Shown: positions 49,002 through 57,538 of the stretch, in pieces
How the letters are laid out: the number at the start of each line of letters is the position of its first letter
Position numbering within the stretch: the stretch's first letter is position 1
Assembly (NCBI GenBank): GCA_027627705.1
Contig: CP091242.1
Coordinates: forward strand, 1,560,828-1,624,827
Direction: 5' to 3'
DNA: 64,000 nt
Source: Hyphomonadaceae bacterium BL14
Lineage (GTDB): Bacteria; Pseudomonadota; Alphaproteobacteria; Caulobacterales; Maricaulaceae
The notes under the pieces: model-generated
The model's input: only the letters and a program-made list of their open reading frames with translations
Told to the model about the DNA's origin: nothing
Databases searched by the model: none
Made by a program: the position numbers and the translations under genes

Positions 49002-49658
49002 TCAACCGGCGAATCGCCACACCCGCGCCTGACGGACCTCGCGATCCTCAAGATCGCGTGAGACGGGTGTGTCGTAGCGTGCCAGCGCTGCGAGCTGTGT
49101 CTTGGGCAGGAATGTCCGGCCAGGATCGCCGATCAGCACCTGGGCACCGCGCGCATGCAGGCTGGCAAGCCAGGCTGCAATGCGTGCGGCACCGGGCGCT
49201 TCGTAAAAAACATCTCCGGCCAGCACCACATCCCAGCCCGCGTCCGTGCCGGTGATATCGGCCAGTTGCGCATCCAGCGCCACGCCATTGAGCCGGGCGT
49301 TCAGACGCGCGGCCGCTACGGCGAACGGGTCAATCTCGCTGGCGTCCACTCGGGCCGCGCCGGCCTTCGCAGCGCCGATGCCCGCCACGCCGCACCCGCA
49401 GGCGAAGTCGAGAACGTGGGCACCATCGACCAGATCGCGGTTGTCCATGACATAGCGCGCCAGCGCCTGCCCCCCGGCCCAGGCAAAAGCCCAGAAAGGC
49501 GGCGGCAAGCCGATCTCGCCCAGCGCCTCTTCGGTGCGGGTCCAGATTTCAATGGTTTCGTCAGCCAGATGAAAGCGCAGCTCAGGCGTCAGCGGCGCGC
49601 TGGTGATGCGCGTGTGCCGGGTGATGAAGGCGTCTGCGGTGTCGGGGGTCAGTGTCAT
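49002..49658 (-). CDS. Class I SAM-dependent methyltransferase (COG3897/Nnt1-like)
   Basis: A 218-residue methyltransferase with the SAM-binding motif LDFACGCGVAGIGAAKAG (about 83-100), the acidic strand VDASEIDPFAV and motif WDVVLAGDVFYE. The opening ITSAPLTPELRFHLADE and the PPPFWAFAWAGGQALARY block place it with the COG3897 group, which includes protein-lysine methyltransferases such as ETFBKMT and was once called nicotinamide N-methylase-like. The target is not identifiable from sequence. It converges closely on the lipoprotein gene, 13 bases away. Confidence 0.82.
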   Translation of the reverse strand: MTLTPDTADAFITRHTRITSAPLTPELRFHLADETIEIWTRTEEALGEIGLPPPFWAFAWAGGQALARYVMDNRDLVDGAHVLDFACGCGVAGIGAAKAGAARVDASEIDPFAVAAARLNARLNGVALDAQLADITGTDAGWDVVLAGDVFYEAPGAARIAAWLASLHARGAQVLIGDPGRTFLPKTQLAALARYDTPVSRDLEDREVRQARVWRFAG

Positions 49659-50039
49659 GGTGCCGGTGTAGACCGGCCCCGGCTGCGGGGCCAGCGCCCG
49701 GCACGCTGCCAGGCGAGCAGAGAGGTGGGACCCGCCCCGAGGTGGCGCCGGCTCTCGATCGCCCCCTCAGACGAAAGCGTGCCGCGCTGACACACTCGAG
49801 ACGAGTCCCGGACCGGGCTTCGCAAGGCGCGTGCTAAGCGGCACCCGATCCATGACGTCAGGCGGCGGGACGCGGCGGATAACTGCCGTCGGGGGGAGAA
49901 GAACCGCAGCCGGAACCGCGCCGCGCCCACCGCCTTGACCCTCACACTGGAGGCCAACTGCGTCGCCAATCGTGCCGGTTTATGGTGTTTTGGCCGCAGG
50001 CCCGCCGCAATCAAGGCGGCGGCGTTCATCTACGTGTCA
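49659..50039. other. 381-base gap with no gene recognised
   Basis: Open frames here are short, Arg-rich and lack ribosome sites, as expected by chance in this base composition. No tRNA, terminator or strong repeat is visible. The promoter of the methyltransferase gene should lie at the left edge. Confidence 0.5.
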
Positions 50040-50567
50040 TCACTGGCGGTAGGGCTGCAACGCGGTCAGTTCCAACGTGTAGGCGGCGTCGGCCAGATCA
50101 CTGGCGTGACGGCGGGTGCGCATCACACCTTCAGCGAAGACCGGCTCCCACATGCCCTGCACCGCTACGCCGTCGGCGGCCTCCACATAAATGAGCTGAT
50201 TGGGCGGCGGCGGCGGGACGTGCACACACGCACCCACGAACGGCACCAGCAGAAAGCGCGAGACCTGACCCGAGGCAGAAAAATCGAACGGCAGCACAAA
50301 GCCGGCGATGCGCACACGCTGGCCGTCCAGTTCCTCCACGACGTTGAAGGTCTGCAGCTGCGGCATCTGATCTGTGCCGAAATGATTGAAGCCGAACTCG
50401 ATCGCCTGGACCTGCTGCAGCCGGGCGATGCGCTCGGCCTCTCCTGGTGGCAGGAGATCGGACCAGACCAGTTCAAGACGGCCGGTTGCCTCGCCCTGCA
50501 CGGCGTGCGCAGGGGCGGACAGGATGGCCGCACACAGGGCCATGAGAAGGGCGATCACGCGCATCAT
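50040..50567 (-). CDS. DUF3299 periplasmic protein of a zinc operon
   Basis: A 175-residue protein with a signal peptide (about 1-22, ending APAHAV). The family signature is present: FVLPFDFSASGQVSRFLLVPFVGACVHVPPPPPNQLI, with the Cys-x-His pair that could bind metal or a cofactor. Two adjacent ATGs (50567 and 50564) are possible starts; no clear ribosome site is seen. It is the last gene of a three-gene unit with the ZIP transporter and DUF2796, 50 bases after the latter. DUF3299 is uncharacterised; its context suggests zinc handling in the periplasm. Confidence 0.82.
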   Translation of the reverse strand: MMRVIALLMALCAAILSAPAHAVQGEATGRLELVWSDLLPPGEAERIARLQQVQAIEFGFNHFGTDQMPQLQTFNVVEELDGQRVRIAGFVLPFDFSASGQVSRFLLVPFVGACVHVPPPPPNQLIYVEAADGVAVQGMWEPVFAEGVMRTRRHASDLADAAYTLELTALQPYRQ

Positions 50568-50617
50568 GATGATGATACATGCGCGTGTGACCGCCCCGCT
50601 TCAAGAGCGCGATGCTG

Positions 50618-51229
50618 TTACGGCGCGATGACGGCGCTGTCCCGCGTCAGGGTGGCGGCCCCGGCCCGGTTCCCGCTGACATAGCTCGCCTGCAGGGTTT
50701 CCAGCCGCTCAAAGGCATCGAACAGGCCGCCGGCGTCGAGCTGGTCAGCCCGGGCGGCGGTGTCGCAGGCATAAGTCCAGCTGATCACAAGATCGCTATC
50801 TCCGGCATAACGGCCAGCTTCGGCATGATCATCATGGCCGTGATCGTGGTCATCATGGCCGTGGCCATGGTCGTGACCGCTCGAATGACCGTGACCGCCG
50901 CGCGTCCCCTCGATCTCGACGGTGGCCAGCGTGCAGCCGGCCGCCGCGGGGAAGGCCACCGGTGCCAGCTCGAACGCCGCATAGGCCGCGTCGATGGCGG
51001 CGCGCTCGTCATCGTTGGCGGCGGCGCGCTCGAACCCGAAGAAATTATAGGCGGCACCGCTGAGCACCACCAGGGCCGCGCCGGTGCCGGCGTCGACCGC
51101 CACGTCCAGCGCTGCCGCGCCGTGGACATGGGCGCCCAGCTGGCGCATCGGGGCGTCATCACCCAGGGCGGCGCCGCCCGACAGCACCACGGCCAGCGCG
51201 GCGCAGCTCATCAGTTTGGAAAGCGTCAT
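50618..51229 (-). CDS. DUF2796 (ZrgA-like) periplasmic zinc-binding protein
   Basis: A 203-residue exported protein. After a signal peptide (about 1-23) comes the family opening RQLGAHVHGAAALDVAVD, and a central histidine/aspartate-rich tract (GHGHSSGHDHGHGHDDHDHG, about 113-132, then HDDH) that should bind several zinc ions. DUF2796 matches ZrgA, a zinc-binding component of the Vibrio zinc uptake system. The start overlaps the ZIP stop by ATGA, so translation is coupled. Both proteins carry His-rich tracts, which suggests metal hand-over between them. Confidence 0.88.
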   Translation of the reverse strand: MTLSKLMSCAALAVVLSGGAALGDDAPMRQLGAHVHGAAALDVAVDAGTGAALVVLSGAAYNFFGFERAAANDDERAAIDAAYAAFELAPVAFPAAAGCTLATVEIEGTRGGHGHSSGHDHGHGHDDHDHGHDDHAEAGRYAGDSDLVISWTYACDTAARADQLDAGGLFDAFERLETLQASYVSGNRAGAATLTRDSAVIAP

Positions 51230-52143
51230 GGGTTGGGCTCCTGTGTCTGGTCATGGTCAAGTGGGTCTGAGTGATCGTGACCGTCATGATCATGACCGGC
51301 ATGATCGTGATCATGGTCATCATCGTGGGCGTGAATGTGGCGATGCGCGCCATGATCATGAGGATGCGGAAGAGCGTGCGCCGCGTCACCATGATGGGCG
51401 TGGTCATGGCCCAGCAGCATCAGCGCCGCCGCGCCGGCACCGGCGAACACCGCACCGCCGCCGCGTACCAGGCCCGCGGTGAGCGCCTCGCTGAGCAGAT
51501 GGGCGGCACCCACATGCAGGAGCAGGCCCGCCACCAGCGCCATCAGGATATTGAGCACCGACAGATCCAGCGCCGCAGCGGACGGCGCCGCGATCACCGC
51601 CGCCACCAGCATGGTCAGGCCCGCCGCCGCGAACGCCAGCAGCGCCGCCATCCGGTCGCCAAGTCCGCCGCGCTGCAACAGGATGAAGCACACCACCGCC
51701 ACGGGCAGCTGATGCACCACCAGGCCGACCCCGGCCGTGACCGCGAGCGCCGGCTCCATGGCGTGGGTGACGGCGAATACCACACCATCCAGCGCTGAAT
51801 GGACCGTCAGCGCACCGACCGCCGCCAATGCCGCCGTACGCGCACGCGACGAGCCGGGCCCGGCCGAGACAGAGGCCACAGCGGTGCCGCCGGTCACGCC
51901 CTGCAATACGAACCCGCCGGCAAACCCGGCCAACACCAGCCAGGGCGCATAGCCGCCCGAGGCCAGAGCCGACGGGATCAGCTCCACCACGGCCAGGGTG
52001 ACGACCAGTCCGCCGGCAAAGGCTGCGAAGAGCGGCGAATGCTGACGGGTGAAGCCCGCGCCGCGCAGGGCCAGAAGCACGGCCAGGCCCACGGCGCCAG
52101 CGGCGACGAGCCCGAAGACCAGGGCGGACAGTAACGGGCTCAA
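51226..52143 (-). CDS. ZIP-family metal transporter with His-rich tail
   Basis: A 305-residue membrane protein with about eight helices. The ZIP core motifs are in helices 4 and 5: HSALDGVVFAV and VVHQLPVAVV, in which the usual HE pair is HQ. The C-terminal 70 residues are a His/Asp-rich tail (many HDHD units), a likely zinc store or sensor. Most ZIP proteins have such a loop between helices 3 and 4; here it is terminal. Translation seems to start at a TTG (52141-52143) with GGAG some 13 bases upstream. It is first in the operon with DUF2796 and DUF3299 and follows a candidate Zur box. Confidence 0.85.
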   Translation of the reverse strand: MSPLLSALVFGLVAAGAVGLAVLLALRGAGFTRQHSPLFAAFAGGLVVTLAVVELIPSALASGGYAPWLVLAGFAGGFVLQGVTGGTAVASVSAGPGSSRARTAALAAVGALTVHSALDGVVFAVTHAMEPALAVTAGVGLVVHQLPVAVVCFILLQRGGLGDRMAALLAFAAAGLTMLVAAVIAAPSAAALDLSVLNILMALVAGLLLHVGAAHLLSEALTAGLVRGGGAVFAGAGAAALMLLGHDHAHHGDAAHALPHPHDHGAHRHIHAHDDDHDHDHAGHDHDGHDHSDPLDHDQTQEPNP

Positions 52144-52173
52144 GCGGGCACGGCTCCGGAGGCGTTGGGATAG

Positions 52174-52188
52174 GTGTTATATTGTTAC
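52174..52188 (-). promoter_or_regulatory. Candidate Zur box of the zinc operon
   Basis: The minus strand reads GTAACAATATAACAC, an A/T-centred near-palindrome in otherwise G+C-rich DNA. It matches GTTATAATATAAC-type Zur sites at 11 of 13 positions by eye. It lies 31 bases before the start of the ZIP gene. A Zur repressor would release the operon in zinc starvation. Confidence 0.45.
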
Positions 52189-52230
52189 GTTCGTTTAGCG
52201 GCTTGCTGCCGCCATGGCAAGCGCAAGCGG

Positions 52231-53223
52231 TTATTGAGCCTCGCCCAACGCAGCGCCCAGAGCCAGCCCGGATTGCCAGGCCAGCTCGGCGCGTGGGCCC
52301 AGACGCCAGTCGCCCCCCACGCCGATCGTGCCGGACGGGTCCATAGCACAGGCGCTGCCTGCCCCCTGCTGGACCAGTGCATAGCGCCAGCGATGGGTGC
52401 CGGTCCAGACGGGCGATGGCATGCCCAGACGTACAAAGGCTTCTTCGCAAAGGGCCCGCGTCACGGTGTCAGGCTCGGCTTCCAGAAATGCCTGCGACCA
52501 GTCGGTCGAGCCCTGCAGCACCCAGCATTCCGGACCCTGCCAGCCGGGCCGGGCATTCATGCGGGCCATCCAGCGGATCGCGCCGCCGAGCATCTGGGCA
52601 CCGTCAAAACCGGGGTCAAAGGGCGCGTCCATCACGCCCATCACGGTCCAGCACGGGCCGATCTGCACGGTGCGGGTCTGATGAATCAGTTGAGAAAAGT
52701 CCGCGTCGGTGCGCGCGAGGAGCTCGATCAATTGTTCAGGCGGCAGGGTCAGGGCGATCCGCTCGAACGGGCCTTCCGCCTGGCCATCCTCGAAATGCAC
52801 ATGCCAGGCACCCGGTTCGCCCGACAGGCGCAGCGCCCGCGCCGCGAACCGGACCTGCTGCCCGCTCAGCGCCGTGCGCACCAGGGCGTTCATGCCCGGC
52901 GTGCCCACCCAGCGGGTTTTGGGCCGCAAGGGCTGCATGCCGCCCACGCGATCAATCGAGACCAGGCGCGCACGCCAGACCTGCGCTGCGCCGGCCTCTG
53001 CCGCCTCGTCGATCAGCGCCTGAAACCCGGCCGTTTCGGCAGTGACGAACTGGGCACCGTGATCAATGCGCACCTCGCCCAGCGGCGTCTCGGCCCGCCG
53101 GGTCGACAGGCGTCCGCCGGGGCCGCGCCCCTTGTCGAACAGGACCGGCTCGAGCCCGGCCAGCGCCAGCGCGCGCGCCGCCGCCGCGCCCGTCAAACCC
53201 GCTCCGATCACCGCTGCCCGCAT
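52231..53223 (-). CDS. Renalase-like FAD-dependent oxidoreductase
   Basis: A 330-residue flavoprotein. The FAD loop is VIGAGLTGAAAARALALAG (about 5-23), followed by FDKGRGPGGRLSTRR, a form typical of the renalase/NAD(P)-binding amine-oxidase-like group, and RIDHGAQFVTA. The C-terminal GVGGDWRLGPRAELAWQSGLALG closes the FAD site. Bacterial renalases oxidise isomeric dihydro-NAD(P) forms; whether this one does is not shown. I begin at the ATG at 53223, before the FAD motif. It is divergent from the DCC gene with only 35 bases between, so they probably share regulation. Confidence 0.8.
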   Translation of the reverse strand: MRAAVIGAGLTGAAAARALALAGLEPVLFDKGRGPGGRLSTRRAETPLGEVRIDHGAQFVTAETAGFQALIDEAAEAGAAQVWRARLVSIDRVGGMQPLRPKTRWVGTPGMNALVRTALSGQQVRFAARALRLSGEPGAWHVHFEDGQAEGPFERIALTLPPEQLIELLARTDADFSQLIHQTRTVQIGPCWTVMGVMDAPFDPGFDGAQMLGGAIRWMARMNARPGWQGPECWVLQGSTDWSQAFLEAEPDTVTRALCEEAFVRLGMPSPVWTGTHRWRYALVQQGAGSACAMDPSGTIGVGGDWRLGPRAELAWQSGLALGAALGEAQ

Positions 53224-53258
53224 CGACGCCCGCCCTGTTCTGCCGTGCGCCAAGACCT

Positions 53259-53669
53259 ATGTCTGGCGTCATGGAACATCAAACGCAAAATACTGACGAC
53301 ACCGCTAACGCGCCGGCCTGCGAGGTCTTCTTTGACGGCGCCTGCCCGCTGTGCCGGGCCGAGATCGGCCTGTATCAGCGCCAGGGCGCGCAGGCGCGCT
53401 TCACCGATGTCAGCACAGGCGCGGGCGCGCCGCCGGAGATCACACAGGACGCCGCGCTCAAGCGCTTTCACGTGCGCCGGGCCGATGGCGTGCTGGTGTC
53501 GGGGGCCGCGGCCTTTGCCGAGCTGTGGAAAGCCACGCCCGGCTGGCGCTGGCTGGGCCATGTCGCCGCCCTGCCCCCGTTTGTCTGGATCGGCGAAGCG
53601 CTCTACCGCGCCTTTCTGGTGATCCGGCCGGCGCTGCAAGGGCTGGCGCGCCGCCGCGCCAATGGCTGA
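53259..53669 (+). CDS. DCC-type thiol-disulfide oxidoreductase (DUF393)
   Basis: A 136-residue protein with the family signature FFDGACPLC, giving the redox pair C29/C32, and the later [20 protein letters not shown] segment. DCC proteins have a thioredoxin-like active site of unknown substrate. Two starts are possible (ATG at 53259 or 53271). It is the first gene of a plus-strand unit that continues with the photolyase, 8 bases after its stop, and the DUF2256 gene. A redox role beside two flavoproteins is plausible. Confidence 0.85.
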   Translation: MSGVMEHQTQNTDDTANAPACEVFFDGACPLCRAEIGLYQRQGAQARFTDVSTGAGAPPEITQDAALKRFHVRRADGVLVSGAAAFAELWKATPGWRWLGHVAALPPFVWIGEALYRAFLVIRPALQGLARRRANG

Positions 53670-53677
53670 AGGCCGCG

Positions 53678-55222
53678 ATGGGCGCGCAGCTGGTCTGGTT
53701 CAAGCGTGATCTGCGCGCACAGGACCACGCGGCGCTGGCCGCGGCGGCGTCCGCGGACGGGCCGGTCATCTGTCTGTACATCATCGAGCCCTGGCTGTGG
53801 GCGCAGCCCGATTATTCCGGCCGCCACTATGCCTTCCTGACCGAGACGCTGGCCGAGCTCGACCGGGCACTGCGCGCCCGCGGTGGATCGCTGACCGTGC
53901 GCACGGGCGAGGCGGTGGCGGTGCTGGAGGGATTGCACCGCCAGCAACCGATCGACGCCATCCACGCCCATGAAGAAACCGGGCTGATCGCCACATGGGA
54001 GCGCGACCGGGCTGTGGCCCGCTGGGCGCGCCGGCAAGGCATTGTCTTCATCGAGCATCGCCAGACCGGCGTGATCCGCGCGCTGGCCTCGCGCAATGGC
54101 TGGGCGAAGCGCTGGGACGGGTTCATGAGCCAGCCTGTCATCCCGGCACCCGCGCGGCTCCAGGATGCGGGCGCGCCTTCGGAGCGGGTCCCGGCACCCG
54201 CGGCGCTGGGCCTGGCCCCCGATCCCTGCCCGGAGCGCCAGACAGGCGGGCGTCGCCAGGCCGTGGCGGATCTGGAAAGCTTCCTGTTTGCGCGCGGGCG
54301 CGAATACCGCCGCGCCATGTCCTCGCCGGTGAGCGCCTTTGACGCCTGCTCGCGCCTGTCGGCGCATCTGGCGCTGGGCTCCATCTCGGTGCGTGAGGCG
54401 TATCAGGGTGCGGGCCGCGCGCTGGCCGCTCACCGCGCGGCAGGTGAGACGGGATTTGCGCGCTCTGTGGAGAGCTTCATCTCGCGCCTGCACTGGCATT
54501 GCCATTTCATGCAGAAGTTTGAAGACGAGCCGGAGCTGGCGGTCCGCGACCTGCACCCGGCCTATCGCGGCGCGCGGCCGGAGGCCAACCCGGAGACGCT
54601 GGCGCGATGGATTGAGGGCCGCACGGGCCTGCCGTTTCTGGATGCGTGCATGCGCGCGCTGGACCATACCGGCTGGCTGAATTTCCGCATGCGCGCCATG
54701 GCCGCGGCATTTTCCAGCTATCATCTGTGGCAGGACTGGAAACGCCCGGCCCAGGCGCTGGCGCGCCGCTTCACCGATTTCGAGCCGGGCATTCACTATC
54801 CCCAGTTCCAGATGCAGTCGGGCGTGACCGGCGTGAACACGCCGCGCATCTATAACCCGGTGAAGCAATCCATGGATCAGGACCCGGATGGCGTGTTCAT
54901 CGCCCGCTGGGTTCCCGAGCTCGCCGCCCTCCCCGCGCCCTTCCGCCATGCGCCCTGGAGCGCGCCGCAAGGGGTGCTGGAGGCGGCGGGGGTGCGGCTG
55001 GGCGTCATCTATCCCGACCGCATCGTCGATCACGAACAGGCCGCGCGCGAGGCGAAGGCAAAGCTCAGCGCCCTGCGCCGCAGTGCCGGGCACGGGCCCG
55101 CCAGCGACGCCATCCAGGCCCGCCACGGCAGCCGAAAATCCGGGCTGAAACAGACCGGATCGGCAACGCAGCGGCGCAAGGCGAAAGCCGCACCCGATCC
55201 GGCGCAAGGGAGCCTGTTCTGA
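53678..55222 (+). CDS. Cryptochrome/photolyase-family flavoprotein, atypical active site
   Basis: A 514-residue protein. The N-terminal Rossmann antenna domain opens [16 protein letters not shown], and the C-terminal FAD domain has [18 protein letters not shown] and [18 protein letters not shown]. Compared with E. coli PhrB from memory, the FAD-pocket motif NGGWQW is YPQFQM here (Y374, F377, M379), which removes the flavin-contacting Asn and the proximal Trp of the electron-transfer triad. It also lacks the late cysteines of iron-sulfur (FeS-BCP/CryB) photolyases. The basic tail (about 455-514) ends QGSLF. I start at 53678 by homology; the frame runs on upstream inside the DCC gene. DNA repair or light sensing cannot be decided. 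Confidence 0.85.
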   Translation: MGAQLVWFKRDLRAQDHAALAAAASADGPVICLYIIEPWLWAQPDYSGRHYAFLTETLAELDRALRARGGSLTVRTGEAVAVLEGLHRQQPIDAIHAHEETGLIATWERDRAVARWARRQGIVFIEHRQTGVIRALASRNGWAKRWDGFMSQPVIPAPARLQDAGAPSERVPAPAALGLAPDPCPERQTGGRRQAVADLESFLFARGREYRRAMSSPVSAFDACSRLSAHLALGSISVREAYQGAGRALAAHRAAGETGFARSVESFISRLHWHCHFMQKFEDEPELAVRDLHPAYRGARPEANPETLARWIEGRTGLPFLDACMRALDHTGWLNFRMRAMAAAFSSYHLWQDWKRPAQALARRFTDFEPGIHYPQFQMQSGVTGVNTPRIYNPVKQSMDQDPDGVFIARWVPELAALPAPFRHAPWSAPQGVLEAAGVRLGVIYPDRIVDHEQAAREAKAKLSALRRSAGHGPASDAIQARHGSRKSGLKQTGSATQRRKAKAAPDPAQGSLF

Positions 55223-55225
55223 GCC

Positions 55226-55384
55226 ATGGCCAAAGGATCCAACCGCCGCAACGCGACCGCCAAAGCCGATCTGCCGCAGAAAACCTGCGTGACGTGCGGG
55301 CGGCCCTTCACCTGGCGCAAGAAATGGGAGCGGGTCTGGGACGAGGTGAAGTATTGCTCGAAACGGTGTGCGGGTAGCCGCTAG
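55226..55384 (+). CDS. DUF2256 zinc-ribbon-like small protein
   Basis: A 52-residue, very basic protein from the ATG at 55226, three bases after the photolyase stop. Two cysteine pairs, C21-x2-C24 (TCVTCGRPF) and C44-x3-C48 (YCSKRC), enclose a [14 protein letters not shown] helix and should bind one zinc ion. This is the DUF2256 signature; the family is often encoded next to cryptochrome/photolyase genes. It may be a nucleic-acid-binding or structural partner of the flavoprotein, which is inference from context. Confidence 0.9.
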   Translation: MAKGSNRRNATAKADLPQKTCVTCGRPFTWRKKWERVWDEVKYCSKRCAGSR

Positions 55385-55402
55385 CTTGCCTTTTGCTTTG
55401 TC

Positions 55403-55447
55403 GCATTGTCGAACCGCGAAACCGGTCCCCACTTTTGCTGAAAATGC
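55403..55447. repeat. Dispersed palindromic element with ACCGGT core, copy 2
   Basis: Flanked by GCATT (55403) and AATGC (to 55447), with the core GCGAAACCGGTCCCCACTTT. It resembles the element at 41039-41087 and the common alphaproteobacterial palindrome. It fills the gap after DUF2256 and ends exactly at the stop codon of the opposing deacetylase-like gene. Confidence 0.65.
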
Positions 55448-56362
55448 TCAGTACCGCCTCAGCGCCGCATCCGCCGCGTGGTGAAGAAGCGCGTGGCGCC
55501 GGGCCAGGGCATCGAGATCGCGGGCATAGCCGCCGCCCAGCACGCCGGTGACGGGCACGCCGCGTTTGAGGCAGGCGTCGAATACCATCGCTTCGCGCAC
55601 GGCCAGCCCCTCGTTCGTAAGCGACAACAGGCCCAGCCGGTCCTCGCGGTGGGGGTCGACCCCGGCGTTGAAGAACACCAGATCGGGCCGGCTGGCCTCC
55701 AGCGCGTCGTCCACCGCGGCGCGGGCGGCGGCGAGGTAGGCGGCGTCTTCGGTCCCCTGGGGCAGGCCGATATCCATGTCCGACATCGCCTTGCGGCGCG
55801 GCCAGTTCGCCTCGCAATGAACCGACAGGGTGAAGACGCGGGGGTCCTGTTCGAAAATGCGCGCCGTGCCGTCGCCCTGATGCACGTCGAGATCGATGAC
55901 GAGCACGCGCTGGACTGCGCCTTCAGCGAGCAACAGCCGGGCCGCGACGGCCACATCATTGAAGACGCAGAAACCCGCACCGCCTTGTGCATCGGCATGG
56001 TGGCTGCCGCCGGCGGTATTGCAGGCCGCGCCATGCTCTAGCGCCAGTCTTGCTGCCAAAGCCGTGCCCGCCACAGCGCATTGCGAGCGCAGGGCGACGG
56101 ACGGCGTCATCTCCAACCCGATGCGCCGGGCCAGCGGGGCCGGCACCGCCGCACCCAGCACCTGATCCACATAGGCCGGGTCATGGGCGAGCTGCAGCCA
56201 AGCGGCGGGGGCCGGCGCGGGCCGGTGAAACGCGTCCCAGTCCGTGATCAGACCGCTGGCGATCAGCTCGCCGGCGACCGCCCTGAACTTGCCCATGGGA
56301 AAGCGGTGACCGGCGGGCACGCCCGCCGCGACATACGCCTCGTGAAACACCACCTCGACCAT
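55448..56362 (-). CDS. Histone-deacetylase-family hydrolase (acetoin/acetylpolyamine type)
   Basis: A 304-residue zinc amidohydrolase of the arginase/deacetylase fold. The active-site residues are in place: H121 and H122 (GGSHHADAQGGAGFC), D159 and H161 (DLDVHQGDG), D236 (NAGVDPHRED) and Y279 (GGGYARD). Bacterial members remove acetyl groups from polyamines, small molecules or lysines. I start at 56362; the frame runs on 14 residues upstream. Its neighbour, the arginine cluster, works on acetylated intermediates, but no link is shown. Confidence 0.88.
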   Translation of the reverse strand: MVEVVFHEAYVAAGVPAGHRFPMGKFRAVAGELIASGLITDWDAFHRPAPAPAAWLQLAHDPAYVDQVLGAAVPAPLARRIGLEMTPSVALRSQCAVAGTALAARLALEHGAACNTAGGSHHADAQGGAGFCVFNDVAVAARLLLAEGAVQRVLVIDLDVHQGDGTARIFEQDPRVFTLSVHCEANWPRRKAMSDMDIGLPQGTEDAAYLAAARAAVDDALEASRPDLVFFNAGVDPHREDRLGLLSLTNEGLAVREAMVFDACLKRGVPVTGVLGGGYARDLDALARRHALLHHAADAALRRY

Positions 56363-56475
56363 GGGCCTGAGAGCTAGCACGCGGGGGCGTGGCTGCAACG
56401 TCATTTGCCAAGGCGCACGCAGGCGATTACACCGCTTGGCTTCGACTCTCGCCGCGCTTTCCGGAGCCTTGCGCC

Positions 56476-57477
56476 ATGCGTCATTTCCTGAGCACCGAAG
56501 ACTGGTCCCGCGACGAGCTGCAGGCCATGATCGATCGCGCGCGCGTGTTGAAAGACAGCCCCCAGGGCGAGGCGCTGAAGGGCAAGTCCATCGCGCTGAT
56601 GTTCTTCAACCCGTCCCTGCGCACGCGCACCTCGTTTGATCTGGGCGCGCGCCAGCTGGGCGGGCACGCCATCGTGCTGGACGCGCGCGGCCAGACCTGG
56701 CCGCTGGAAATTCATGACGGCGCGGTGATGGACGGCGACCCCGAAGAGCATGTGCGCGAGGCGGCGCGGGTGCTGTCGCGCTATGTCGACCTGATCGCGA
56801 TCCGCTGCTTTCCCAAGTTTCAGGACTGGACATCCGAGCGCGAAGACCCGCTGATCACCGCCTATGCCAAACACGCCACCGTGCCGGTGATCAATATGGA
56901 GACCATCGTCCATCCCTGTCAGGAACTGGCGCTGATGATGGCGCTGCAGGACCGTATGGGCGATGTACGCGGCAAGGACTTCCTGTTGACCTGGGTGCCG
57001 CATCCCAAGCCGCTGAACACGGCGGTGGCCAATTCAGCCCTGCTGATCGCGTCGAAATTCGGGATGAACGTGCGCCTGCTGATCCCGGACGCGGTCTATC
57101 GTCTGGATGAGCGCTATATGGGCGCGGCCCAGCGCTTCTGCGGTGAAGCGGGAACATCCCTGACCGTGACGACCGACCCTGAAGCCGCCTATGCCGGTGC
57201 CCACGCCGTCTATGCCAAGAGCTGGGGCGCGCTGCCCTTCTACGGTAATTGGGACGCCGAGGCACCCTATCGCGCCAAAGGCGCGGGTTTCATTATCGAC
57301 GAGGCCAAGATGGCGCTGACGGACGCCGGCGTGGTGAGCCACTGCCTGCCCATGCGGCGCAATGTGAAGATCGCCGATGCGGTGGTCGACAGCCCGGCCT
57401 TCCTCGGAATTGAGGAGGCGGAAAACCGGCTGCACGTGCAGAAGGCGCTGATGGAGCGCATGATCGAGGAGCGATGA
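56476..57477 (+). CDS. argF': N-acetylornithine carbamoyltransferase (ArgF')
   Basis: Transfers carbamoyl to N-acetylornithine, giving N-acetylcitrulline. The 333-residue protein closely resembles the Xanthomonas enzyme rather than ornithine carbamoyltransferase: opening MRHFLSTEDWSRDEL, carbamoyl-phosphate loop S47-L-R-T-R51, W75 in the QTWPLE segment that packs near the acetyl group, MDGDPEEHVREAARVLSRYVD, and TWVPHPKPLNTAVANSALLIA. HCLPMRRNVK closes the site. I chose the ATG at 56476 by homology; the frame extends 29 residues upstream. It is first of the argF'-argB/A-argC cluster. Confidence 0.95.
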   Translation: MRHFLSTEDWSRDELQAMIDRARVLKDSPQGEALKGKSIALMFFNPSLRTRTSFDLGARQLGGHAIVLDARGQTWPLEIHDGAVMDGDPEEHVREAARVLSRYVDLIAIRCFPKFQDWTSEREDPLITAYAKHATVPVINMETIVHPCQELALMMALQDRMGDVRGKDFLLTWVPHPKPLNTAVANSALLIASKFGMNVRLLIPDAVYRLDERYMGAAQRFCGEAGTSLTVTTDPEAAYAGAHAVYAKSWGALPFYGNWDAEAPYRAKGAGFIIDEAKMALTDAGVVSHCLPMRRNVKIADAVVDSPAFLGIEEAENRLHVQKALMERMIEER

Positions 57478-57538
57478 GGCGCGCCGTCAATCCTTGCGCC
57501 CCTGTCCTTGTCTGCAGTCCAGTCCGGATGATCCGCCC

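Noticed and set aside
50865..51400. Low-complexity repeats in the zinc operon region as a tandem DNA repeat
   Set aside because: The repeated CATGATCGTG-like bases are His/Asp codons of the metal-binding tracts in DUF2796 and the ZIP tail, so they are explained by the proteins.
53351..53677. 109-residue N-terminal extension of the photolyase
   Set aside because: It overlaps the DCC gene in another frame and is Arg-rich; the photolyase family opening motif begins at the ATG at 53678.
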